Shown: positions 11,460 through 19,553 of the stretch, piece by piece | How the letters are laid out: each line of letters starts with the position of its first letter | Numbering within the stretch: position 1 is the stretch's first letter | Source: Ilyobacter_A sp963675185 | GTDB taxonomy: Bacteria; Fusobacteriota; Fusobacteriia; Fusobacteriales; Fusobacteriaceae | Assembly: GCA_963675185.2 (NCBI GenBank) | Contig: CAXXOH010000003.1 | Coordinates: 1,240,001-1,304,000, forward strand | Direction of reading: 5' to 3' | DNA: 64,000 nucleotides | Position numbers and translations under genes: made by a program | Notes under the pieces: generated by a model | What the model was told of the DNA's origin: nothing | What the model saw: only the letters and a program-made list of their open reading frames with translations | Database searches by the model: none

Positions 11460-12765
11460 AAGGGTTGCTTTTTATACCCTAGGTTGCAAGGTTAACCAGT
11501 ACGAAACAGAGAGTTTGAAAAAACAGTTCTCTGATTCAGGGTATACGGTGTGTGAGTTTGACAGCGAAGCAGATTACTACGTAGTCAATTCTTGTACAGT
11601 CACGAGCATAGCTGACCGTAAAACTAGAAATATGCTTAGAAGGACAAAAAAAATGAACAGCAATGCAGTGGTTATAGCCACAGGTTGCTATGCCCAAACA
11701 AACGGGGATGAGTTGCAGAAGCTACCAGAAATAGATTATGTAGTAGGTAACACAGACAAGAACGGGATACTGAATCTGGTTAAAGGTCTAGAAGAGAATG
11801 GAATTGGAGAAAAGCTGATACTGAGGGATATCTTCTCCCAAGAAAAATATGACGAGATGGAGTTTTCCACCCTCAGAGAGATGAGCAGGGCATACATAAA
11901 AATTCAAGACGGCTGCGACAATTTTTGTTCCTACTGCAAGATACCCTTTGCTAGAGGGCACAAGAGGAGCAGGTCGCTTGACAGGATAGTAGAAGAGGTG
12001 GAACTTCTGGCGAAAGACGGGTTTAAGGAGGTAATCCTTATAGGAATAAACCTTGGAGCGTACGGAGAGGACCTTAACGGCGAGGCGAACTTAGAAGATG
12101 TCATAGAGGCAGTATCTAAGGTCGACAAAATAGAGAGAATAAGGCTGGGGTCTATGTACCCTGATAGGATAAATGATAGGTTCATCAAAGAGCTTAAGTC
12201 CAATAAAAAACTGATGCCACATTTGCATATATCTCTGCAATCTTGCGACGATAAAGTCTTGAAGCTGATGAACAGGAAGTATGACAGCAAACTTATAGAG
12301 GAGAGACTCACCAGTCTGAAAAAAGAGGTTAATAAATTAGAGTTTACTGCGGATGTCATAGTTGGTTTCCCACAGGAAAGCGACGAAAACTTTGAAAATA
12401 CATACAACCTTATTGAGAAAATAGGGTTTTCTGATCTGCACATATTCCAATATTCAGACCGTGAAAAAACAGCTGCAAGCAGATATAGTGGAAAGGTAAT
12501 CCCAGCAGTGAAAAAAGACAGGGCAGACAAACTGAACATGCTCAAGGAAAGGATGTTTTCCGAGTCTAGGGAAAGGTATGCAGGCAAAACCCTAAAGGTT
12601 TTTGTTGAGGAGGTCAAAGCTGGGAGCTCCTATGGGTATACCGAAAACTATTTGAGGGTTAGAGTTGAAAATTTTGACGGGGAAATAGGTGAAATAGTAA
12701 CTGTTCAGATAAAAAAACTTGAAAGGGAGCTGCTTATCGGTGAAGTTAAAAATGACAAGGTATAA
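11446..12765 (+). CDS. mtaB: tRNA (N6-threonylcarbamoyladenosine-37) methylthiotransferase MtaB
   Basis: A 439-residue radical-SAM enzyme that adds a methylthio group to t6A37 of tRNA. The MTTase domain has cluster cysteines 14 (YTLGCKVNQYE), 50 and 81. The radical-SAM cluster CxxxCxxC is at 157-161-164 (DGCDNFCSYC). A C-terminal TRAM-like domain follows at about 375-435. The TLGCKVNQYET signature points to MtaB rather than MiaB. It overlaps rsmE at its start and the next gene at its end. Confidence 0.93.
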   Translation: MSFNKRVAFYTLGCKVNQYETESLKKQFSDSGYTVCEFDSEADYYVVNSCTVTSIADRKTRNMLRRTKKMNSNAVVIATGCYAQTNGDELQKLPEIDYVVGNTDKNGILNLVKGLEENGIGEKLILRDIFSQEKYDEMEFSTLREMSRAYIKIQDGCDNFCSYCKIPFARGHKRSRSLDRIVEEVELLAKDGFKEVILIGINLGAYGEDLNGEANLEDVIEAVSKVDKIERIRLGSMYPDRINDRFIKELKSNKKLMPHLHISLQSCDDKVLKLMNRKYDSKLIEERLTSLKKEVNKLEFTADVIVGFPQESDENFENTYNLIEKIGFSDLHIFQYSDREKTAASRYSGKVIPAVKKDRADKLNMLKERMFSESRERYAGKTLKVFVEEVKAGSSYGYTENYLRVRVENFDGEIGEIVTVQIKKLERELLIGEVKNDKV

Positions 12766-13723
12766 GTTGAAATATATGTTTTCTTGGAGTATCCTGATCA
12801 TTTCCTTGTTTTTTCTTTTGGTAGTTAACTGGAACAAAAATAAGGTAAATGAAATGAACTGGGAACGTTATATGATTATCGGTAAGGAAAATGTATTCGT
12901 AGTATATGAAGACAAGCTGGCAATAAGGATACCATTTGAAATAACTCTAGATAAACAAAAAAGTATAGGGGATTATGTGAAGAAGGGCAACTACGAAGAA
13001 CTTTTAGTAGCCATAAACGAGGTTTTACCTGAAAAGGTAGAAAACTATAAGGTGATTAAAAACGGCAAGGTAAAAGTTAACGTAAAAAATGAAAAGAATA
13101 TTCCAGAGATAGCTATAGATGACAAGAGATTGGTACTTACATCCAGCCTGACAAAGATGTTCATGGAAGTTTACAATGACCAAATTAAGACAGAGGATGT
13201 AGACAGTATCCTGGTGGATATATTAAATGCCAACGGTAAAAGTGGATATGCTAGAAAAACAGGGGAAAACCTGAAGAAAGAGCTATCGTACCGTTACAAT
13301 GCTGCCAACTACACGCAGCAGGCAGAGTACAGCTACATAATAAAAAAGAACATTTCGGATAAAAACCTAGAGGATATAGTTTTAAACCTAAATGAAAAGT
13401 ACTTTAAGTTGAAACCTGAAGAAGAGCTAGATGTACCTACCATAGCAAATGTGGTACTTGTGATTGGAAATGAAGAGAAGGGGCTTTTGGAGATAAACCT
13501 CTTGAAGAGTGGCATCCTTGACAGGGAATACTATGGAAAACTGAATAAATTGGGGTATAAAAATTTGAATAGGAGTTCTATCAACGCAAGCATAGAAGAG
13601 AACTTTATAGAGTACAATGGAGAAGATTACTATACCGCATATAAACTTTCAACACTTTTGAACATACCAAAAAGGGTGGAGAACAATCAATTGAAGGAAG
13701 AGATAAATGTATACTTGAAATAG
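12752..13723 (+). CDS. Uncharacterised single-pass membrane protein
   Basis: Not recognised. About 323 residues if translation starts at ATG 12752, which overlaps the mtaB stop; the upstream in-frame TTG at 12719 lies inside mtaB without a ribosome site, and ATG 12776 is another possibility. One hydrophobic helix at about residues 9-26 is preceded by basic residues, so it is probably membrane-anchored with the bulk outside the cytoplasm. The rest is charged and mostly alpha/beta in character with no catalytic motif I can name. Its place between mtaB and rsfS in a dense operon suggests a housekeeping or envelope role; this is inference only. Confidence 0.7.
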   Translation: MTRYKLKYMFSWSILIISLFFLLVVNWNKNKVNEMNWERYMIIGKENVFVVYEDKLAIRIPFEITLDKQKSIGDYVKKGNYEELLVAINEVLPEKVENYKVIKNGKVKVNVKNEKNIPEIAIDDKRLVLTSSLTKMFMEVYNDQIKTEDVDSILVDILNANGKSGYARKTGENLKKELSYRYNAANYTQQAEYSYIIKKNISDKNLEDIVLNLNEKYFKLKPEEELDVPTIANVVLVIGNEEKGLLEINLLKSGILDREYYGKLNKLGYKNLNRSSINASIEENFIEYNGEDYYTAYKLSTLLNIPKRVENNQLKEEINVYLK

Positions 13724-13732
13724 GAGGAGTAG

Positions 13733-14068
13733 ATGAACAAAAAAATTCAGACTATCATAGACGCAGTAGAAGATAAGAAGGGCAAGGATATACTTATTTT
13801 GGATTTCCAGGGTAAAAGCTCTATAAGCGACTACGCATTTATCTGTACTGGTAGATCAGATAGAAATATAAAGGCTATAACCGATGAGATAACAAAAAAA
13901 ATGAGAGAATTGGGAGAGGAAAAATTAGCAATAGAGGGATATGACGAGGCTAAGTGGGTTTTGCTTGACTATGATGATGTAGTTGTGCATGTATTTGACG
14001 AGTCAACAAGAGATTACTACAGCTTAGAAACATTGTGGTTGGAAGCAAAGGAAATTTATAGAAGTTAA
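13733..14068 (+). CDS. rsfS: Ribosomal silencing factor RsfS (Iojap family)
   Basis: A 111-residue protein that binds uL14 on the 50S subunit and blocks subunit joining when nutrients are scarce. The family core is clear: SSISDYAFICTGRSDRNIKAI, then EGYDEAKWVLLDYDDVVVHVF and YYSLETLW. A TAGGAGG site precedes the ATG. It follows the uncharacterised membrane protein by 9 bp, and only 1 bp separates it from the next gene. Confidence 0.94.
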   Translation: MNKKIQTIIDAVEDKKGKDILILDFQGKSSISDYAFICTGRSDRNIKAITDEITKKMRELGEEKLAIEGYDEAKWVLLDYDDVVVHVFDESTRDYYSLETLWLEAKEIYRS

Positions 14069-14069
14069 G

Positions 14070-14489
14070 ATGTTTACTTTTCTTGCTTTTTTAATGATTT
14101 TCTTAGAAACTAGCCTGGCAATAGATTATCCCTATAATGTTTTTTCCATAACTTATATCAACTATGTAATGTACGAAAAAAATGAAAAGGGATTTTACCA
14201 TGCTATTTTGGTCGCCCTTTTGCTATCTCTTTCCAGCAATTCAGTTGAGAAAAAGATCTTTTTCTTTGGGATTTACTCGTTAGTGGTTTACTGTTACTCG
14301 AAGTATATTTTGTACGAAAAGCTAAATATACCATTGATAGCTTTAGTGCAGATATGTTTGTACGTGCCATATGTCTATTATTTTGAGTTCCGGTCGTTTA
14401 GTCTAGGTATCATGTTAAGAATGTTTGTATTTTATGCAGTGGCTAACTATATATATTTACAAAAAATTACTTTAAGCGGGAGTAAGTAA
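14070..14489 (+). CDS. MreD-like integral membrane protein
   Basis: A 139-residue, very hydrophobic protein with about four or five transmembrane segments and many aromatic residues. The sequence alone is not diagnostic. It lies immediately upstream of, and overlaps by 1 bp, the gene for PBP2 (mrdA). mreD occupies this place in many mre/mrd clusters, so a MreD-like role in the elongation complex is the best guess. mreB and mreC are not in this window. Confidence 0.6.
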   Translation: MFTFLAFLMIFLETSLAIDYPYNVFSITYINYVMYEKNEKGFYHAILVALLLSLSSNSVEKKIFFFGIYSLVVYCYSKYILYEKLNIPLIALVQICLYVPYVYYFEFRSFSLGIMLRMFVFYAVANYIYLQKITLSGSK

Positions 14490-16258
14490 TGAAAGGGAAG
14501 AAAACAAGCATAAAACTTGGAAAAGACACGGAAAACAGAATGAAAATATACATGGTAGCTGTAGTTGTGGTTTACTCCCTTTTAATGTTAAGGCTTTTTT
14601 ATCTTCAAGTTTTTAAAGGAGCATACTATAAAAATCTTTCCGAGAGAAACAGGGTTAAGATGAAGAAAATAGATGCCCCTAGAGGAAAGATATTTGATAG
14701 AAACGGGAACCTTTTGGTTACAAATGTTGCCGGGTATAGGCTTGTTTATTTAAATGAGAGGGTTTACGATGACGAAATTTTGGAAGAAATTTCCAAGTTG
14801 GTTAATTTAGACACCGATACGGTGGAGAGCCTCATAAAAAACAGCGAAGTCCTAAGCTATACAAGGGAGAATATACTCTTAGACGATCTCAAGGAGGAAG
14901 AGGCTCACAGGATAATGGAGAGGCTATCGGATTATCCATATCTTGACGTGCAGGCGTATTCTAAAAGAAAGTATAACTTTGGGGAAATGGCTTCGCATGT
15001 GCTGGGGTATGTGAAAAGGATTACTGCAGAAGAGTACCAACAGCTTAAGGATAAGGGTTATACCAAAAGGGATATAGTCGGGAAAAAAGGTATAGAAAAG
15101 CAGTATGACACTATGTTGCAGGGAAAAGATGGTTATGAATATATAGAGGTAAACGCATTGAACAAGCTGGTGAGAAAGATACGTCACCAGGAGGCTATTC
15201 AGGGGAATGATCTCTATCTTACTTTGGATATAAGGCTTCAGGAATATATGACAAATTATCTCGAGGAGCATAATCTCAAAGCCGCCTTTGTGGCGTTGAA
15301 CCCTAAAAATGGAGAGGTTATTACAATGGTCAGTACACCGGAATATTCCCTCAATATGTTCAGCTCTAAATTTAGCCAAAGCGAGTGGAACGAAATTTTG
15401 CATGACGAGGGGAAGCCGCTTCAGAACAGATTTCTTATGGGAACCTATCCTCCTGGATCGGTTTTTAAAGTCATTTCAGCGCTGACATTTTTAAAAGAGG
15501 GTATAAATCCGGACATAAAGTACTACGATCCTGGGTATTATCAGTTGGGAAAATGGAAGTGGCGTACCTGGAAGCGCGGTGGGCACGGTTACGTAAATAT
15601 GGAGAAATCCCTAGTGGAATCCGTAAACACTTATTATTATGAACTAGGTGATAAAATCGGCTATAAACCCATTGTGAATATTGCTGAAAAGATGGGATTA
15701 GGAAAATTAACAGGAATAGATTTGCCTGATGAAAAATCAGGGGTTCTACCGGACAGCGAATGGAAGAGAAAAAATATGAAAGAGGGCTGGTACAGAGGGG
15801 ACACTATAAACCTATCCATAGGGCAGGGATATGTTCTGGTTACTCCACTTCAAATCGCTATGGTTTATTCTATCATGGCCAATAAAGGATATGCGTATAC
15901 TCCGCATCTTCTGAAAAAGATTAGAGATGAGACTGAGTACGAAAAAATGATAAGGTACAAAGTGGATCTTCCAGAAGAAGACTTTGACCTGGTGAATAGT
16001 GCTTTGGAAAAGGTTGTAACTGAAAAGGATGGAACTGCAAAGGTCCTGAAAACAGATGGACTTCGTATAGCGGCTAAGACTGGTTCTGCCCAAAACAACC
16101 AGTATAAGATAACGCATGCTTGGACTGCAGGCTTCTTCCCTGCAGAAGACCCGGAAGTGGTTTTTGTGACCTTCGTAGAAGGAGGCGGCGGCGGCGGCGG
16201 AGTAGCTGCTCCAATAGCCAAAATATTTATTGATAAGTATATGGAACTGTATAACTAG
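14489..16258 (+). CDS. mrdA: Penicillin-binding protein 2 (peptidoglycan transpeptidase)
   Basis: A 589-residue class B PBP acting in the periplasm to cross-link peptidoglycan during elongation. A single transmembrane anchor lies at about 20-40, followed by the dimerisation domain with RGKIFDRNGNLL. The transpeptidase motifs are SxxK (Ser324, in PPGSVFK), SxN in VESVNTYYY, and KTG in AAKTGSAQ. Seven consecutive glycines near the C-terminus (16181-16201) are encoded by a GGA(GGC)5GGA run. It overlaps the MreD-like gene and is followed 10 bp later by minC. Confidence 0.95.
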   Translation: MKGKKTSIKLGKDTENRMKIYMVAVVVVYSLLMLRLFYLQVFKGAYYKNLSERNRVKMKKIDAPRGKIFDRNGNLLVTNVAGYRLVYLNERVYDDEILEEISKLVNLDTDTVESLIKNSEVLSYTRENILLDDLKEEEAHRIMERLSDYPYLDVQAYSKRKYNFGEMASHVLGYVKRITAEEYQQLKDKGYTKRDIVGKKGIEKQYDTMLQGKDGYEYIEVNALNKLVRKIRHQEAIQGNDLYLTLDIRLQEYMTNYLEEHNLKAAFVALNPKNGEVITMVSTPEYSLNMFSSKFSQSEWNEILHDEGKPLQNRFLMGTYPPGSVFKVISALTFLKEGINPDIKYYDPGYYQLGKWKWRTWKRGGHGYVNMEKSLVESVNTYYYELGDKIGYKPIVNIAEKMGLGKLTGIDLPDEKSGVLPDSEWKRKNMKEGWYRGDTINLSIGQGYVLVTPLQIAMVYSIMANKGYAYTPHLLKKIRDETEYEKMIRYKVDLPEEDFDLVNSALEKVVTEKDGTAKVLKTDGLRIAAKTGSAQNNQYKITHAWTAGFFPAEDPEVVFVTFVEGGGGGGGVAAPIAKIFIDKYMELYN

Positions 16259-16268
16259 GCGGTGACTT

Positions 16269-16916
16269 ATGTTAAAGGGTGTAGCTGAAGGAGTGCTAAT
16301 CCGCATTGATGATTTTGAAAAAGATATAGAGGAGCTGAAAAAAAGGCTTAAGACCACATCTTTTTTTACAAGGGGTACAGACTTTTTGCTTTTGGCAAAG
16401 GATAAAGAATATTATAAAGACATCGAAAAAATTTTAGAGGAATACGGCCATAATCTTTATTTAATTAAAAGGGCTGGTAAAAAAGAGGAAAAAAAGAAAA
16501 TAAGGGAAACAATTATTTTAAAGGAAAAAATTCATGGCGGACAGAGAATAGAAGTAGAAGGTAACATACTTTTTTTGGGTGATTTAAATCACGGAGCAGA
16601 ACTTGTGGCAACCGGAGATATATATATAATGGGTAAGGCCAGGGGGAATATACACGCAGGGAGTTCTGGGGATAATTCCAGGGAAATAATAGCTCTTGGC
16701 ATGGAAGTAAGCCATTTTAAAATAGGAGACTTACTTGCCCAAAACTCGTGCGAAGAGAATATAGAGTCCCTTGCGAGGGCTTATGTGGTGGATAGAAATA
16801 TCGTAATAGAGGAATTCAAGACAAAAAATAAAATTCAAGGAGAAAATGGTTTTGTGCCAGGGAACAAAAGATCCTTGAAGTCATATTTTAGTCTTTTTAA
16901 AAAAACTAAAATATAG
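16269..16916 (+). CDS. minC: Septum site-determining protein MinC
   Basis: A 215-residue inhibitor of FtsZ assembly. The C-terminal beta-helix domain is clear: GGQRIEVEGNILFLGDLNHG followed by GDIYIMGKARGNIHAG and a conserved GM(E)VSHFKIGDLLA. The N-terminal about 95 residues match the divergent FtsZ-binding domain in length. minD and minE do not follow; the next gene is RNase J, 57 bp downstream. MinC needs MinD for membrane recruitment in known systems, so the partners should be elsewhere. Confidence 0.88.
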   Translation: MLKGVAEGVLIRIDDFEKDIEELKKRLKTTSFFTRGTDFLLLAKDKEYYKDIEKILEEYGHNLYLIKRAGKKEEKKKIRETIILKEKIHGGQRIEVEGNILFLGDLNHGAELVATGDIYIMGKARGNIHAGSSGDNSREIIALGMEVSHFKIGDLLAQNSCEENIESLARAYVVDRNIVIEEFKTKNKIQGENGFVPGNKRSLKSYFSLFKKTKI

Positions 16917-16973
16917 GGATTGATGTTATTTTTTGATAAGGAGAGCTTTGAATATATAAACGGAGGTTAAAAA

Positions 16974-18731
16974 ATGTCTAACGAAACCCAGACGAACATT
17001 GGGAATACAGCAAATAAAACAGACAAGAAAAACAATAAGTATAAGAAAAAGTGGGTGAAAAAAGAAGAAAAAGCTTACGTTATTCCGCTTGGTGGATTGG
17101 ATGAGGTCGGTAAAAATATGACACTTGTTCAATATAAAGATGAGATAATAATTATAGATGCAGGACTTACTTTCCCAGATGAGGAACTTTTGGGAATAGA
17201 CTTAGTTATACCGGATTTTACTTATTTGGAAAAAAACAGGGAAAAAATAAAAGGGCTTCTTATAACTCATGGCCATGAGGATCATATAGGTGGGGTGCCT
17301 TATCTGTATCAAAAGATAGACAAGACTGTGCCTATGTACGGTGGAAAGCTTGGTCTTGCCCTTGCAAAATCTAAATTTGACAGGACTAATTCAAGTGACT
17401 TTAAACCTATAACCAACGAGATTGAAGGTCGAGAGGTTGTGAAGATAGGGAAGTACTTCAAGGTTGAGTTCATAAGGGTTACCCACTCAATTGCAGACGC
17501 CTATGCAGTAGCGATAACAACTCCAGCAGGTGTTATAGTGCACACGGGGGATTTTAAAATCGACCTTACCCCAGTGGACGGCGTGGGAGTGGACTTCCAT
17601 AGATTTGCTGCATTGGGAGAAAAAGGGGTAGATCTTTTACTTTCAGACAGCACCAATGCTGAAGTCACTGGGTTTACGCCTTCTGAAAGAAGTGTAGGGG
17701 AAGCTTTGAAAGTGGAGTTCTCGAAGGCAAAAGGTAGAATAATAGTAGCTGCTTTCGCGTCTCATATACACAGGTTGCAGCAGATAGTGGACGTAGCCTA
17801 TAATACTGGAAGAAAGATAGCCATAGACGGAAGAAGTATGGTAAAAGTTTTCGAGATAGCAACTCAGTTGGGATACTTAAAAGTACCCGAAGGGGTAATG
17901 GTTTCTCTAAAAGACGTTGAAACTCTGAAAGATGAAAATGTAGTTATACTTTGTACAGGAACTCAAGGCGAGCCAATGGCTGTGCTGTCTAGGATAGCTA
18001 AAAAAATGCACAAGCACATAAAGATAAAGTCAGGAGATACAGTTATAATCTCAGCTACGCCTATACCAGGAAATGAAAAAGCTGTGTACAATAACATAAA
18101 CAACCTTTTAAAACACAATGCCGAGGTTGTATTCAAAAAGGTTGCAGGGATTCACGTTTCTGGCCACGGCAGTCAGGATGAACAGAGACTAATGTTGAAT
18201 TTAGTAAAACCTAAGTACTTTATGCCGGTTCACGGAGAGTACAAGATGCTTAAAGTACACAAAGAGATAGCAATGGAAACTGGAATAAAACCAGAAGACA
18301 TAATAATAGCAACAAATGGGGATAAAATTGAAGTAACGAAGTCATATGCCAAAATAGTTGGAAAGGTGCCAGCAGGAGTGACCCTTGTAGACGGACTTGG
18401 CGTAGGAGATATAGGTAATATAGTACTACGTGACAGGCAGCATCTTGCTCAGGACGGTATAGTTATGGTGGTAATGACCATTTCCAGAGAAAATGGAAGG
18501 ATCCTTGCCGGGCCAGACATAATAACTAGAGGTTTTGTATACTCAAGGGAATCAGAAGACCTCATAAATGAGGCCACGAATATTATAAAGGAAGAGTTGA
18601 GAAAACTTGAGGAAAACAATGTTACAGAGTGGGCAATTATAAAGGGAAGCACGAAAGAGGTTGCGAGCAAATTTTTATATGAAAAAACCAAAAGAAACCC
18701 AATAATACTTCCTATAATAATGGAAGTATAA
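16974..18731 (+). CDS. rnj: Ribonuclease J
   Basis: A 585-residue metallo-beta-lactamase/beta-CASP ribonuclease with 5'-3' exonuclease and endonuclease activity in mRNA turnover. The metal-binding motif THGHEDHIGG is at about 98-107 and HTGDFKID follows. The beta-CASP part contains DSTNAE and ASHIHRLQQ. It starts after a Lys/Asn-rich tail of about 30 residues, and a strong GGAGG site precedes the ATG. A C-terminal dimerisation region is retained. With rnr at 52.7 kb it suggests RNA decay of the Firmicute type. Confidence 0.96.
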   Translation: MSNETQTNIGNTANKTDKKNNKYKKKWVKKEEKAYVIPLGGLDEVGKNMTLVQYKDEIIIIDAGLTFPDEELLGIDLVIPDFTYLEKNREKIKGLLITHGHEDHIGGVPYLYQKIDKTVPMYGGKLGLALAKSKFDRTNSSDFKPITNEIEGREVVKIGKYFKVEFIRVTHSIADAYAVAITTPAGVIVHTGDFKIDLTPVDGVGVDFHRFAALGEKGVDLLLSDSTNAEVTGFTPSERSVGEALKVEFSKAKGRIIVAAFASHIHRLQQIVDVAYNTGRKIAIDGRSMVKVFEIATQLGYLKVPEGVMVSLKDVETLKDENVVILCTGTQGEPMAVLSRIAKKMHKHIKIKSGDTVIISATPIPGNEKAVYNNINNLLKHNAEVVFKKVAGIHVSGHGSQDEQRLMLNLVKPKYFMPVHGEYKMLKVHKEIAMETGIKPEDIIIATNGDKIEVTKSYAKIVGKVPAGVTLVDGLGVGDIGNIVLRDRQHLAQDGIVMVVMTISRENGRILAGPDIITRGFVYSRESEDLINEATNIIKEELRKLEENNVTEWAIIKGSTKEVASKFLYEKTKRNPIILPIIMEV

Positions 18732-18759
18732 CTTAGCAGCATATTGAAAGGGGAAATTA

Positions 18760-19065
18760 ATGAAACTTACAAGTAAACAAAGGGCATTTTTGAAAAAAAA
18801 AGCTCACCATTTGGATCCACTGGTTAGGATAGGTAAGGATGGACTTACCGAGAATGTTGTGAGAAGCCTAGAGGAAGTAATCAGCTCTAGGGAACTAGTA
18901 AAGGTTAAGATATTACAAAATGCTGAAATAGATAAAAGAGAAGTTGCGTACGAGCTGGCATTAAAAAGCGGGTGCGAACTGGTTGATGTAATAGGGAAAA
19001 CCTTGATATACTATAAGGAAAACAAGGAAAAACCTAGTATCTCTATCGAGCTAAAAGGAGTGTAA
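18760..19065 (+). CDS. yhbY: YhbY-type CRM-domain RNA-binding protein
   Basis: A 101-residue CRS1/YhbY domain protein with the motif LDPLVRIGKDGLTENV, including the GxxG-like loop that contacts RNA. Homologues associate with pre-50S subunits. It begins 28 bp after rnj with an AAAGGGG ribosome site, and only 2 bp separate it from the next gene, so it is part of the same unit. Confidence 0.92.
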   Translation: MKLTSKQRAFLKKKAHHLDPLVRIGKDGLTENVVRSLEEVISSRELVKVKILQNAEIDKREVAYELALKSGCELVDVIGKTLIYYKENKEKPSISIELKGV

Positions 19066-19067
19066 TT

Positions 19068-19529
19068 ATGAAGGCGGGTATATTTTTCGGTAACCGAATA
19101 CTTGATGTAGCATTCATAGCCTGGTTTATAGCCCAAATTTATAAAGTTGTGAGCACACTTATAATAGAGAAAAGAATTAACTGGCGAAGATTTGTCGAAA
19201 CCGGAGGAATGCCTAGTTCACACTCTTCTACAGTTACTTCTCTTGTTACTAGCATGTACATCCTGCACGGGGCTAAGTCTAGCTATTTTGCACTTACTTT
19301 TGTGTTTGCAGGAATAGTTATGTACGATGCTACTGGCATAAGGAGGGCAGCTGGCAGGCAAGCTGGGGTTTTAAATAAGATTGCAGAAATTTTTTCGCAT
19401 AAATTCAACCATAAAATAGTTGAAGAAAACTTAAAGGAACTTTTGGGACATACCCCTGTTGAGGTAGGAATAGGGGCTATTCTAGGGATTATAGTTGCCC
19501 TGGTAATGAAGCCTTACTTATTGGCTTAA
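19068..19529 (+). CDS. Divergent PAP2-family membrane protein (DUF212, YuiD-like)
   Basis: A 153-residue membrane protein with about four hydrophobic segments. The motif GGMPSSHSST matches the catalytic-like loop of the divergent PAP2 (acid phosphatase/vanadium-peroxidase related) family, and YDATGIRRAAGRQA is the second conserved block. A lipid-phosphate phosphatase role is plausible but unproven. It precedes dxs by about 25 bp. Confidence 0.86.
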   Translation: MKAGIFFGNRILDVAFIAWFIAQIYKVVSTLIIEKRINWRRFVETGGMPSSHSSTVTSLVTSMYILHGAKSSYFALTFVFAGIVMYDATGIRRAAGRQAGVLNKIAEIFSHKFNHKIVEENLKELLGHTPVEVGIGAILGIIVALVMKPYLLA

Positions 19530-19553
19530 ACTTTGACAGTAGAGGGATTGCTT

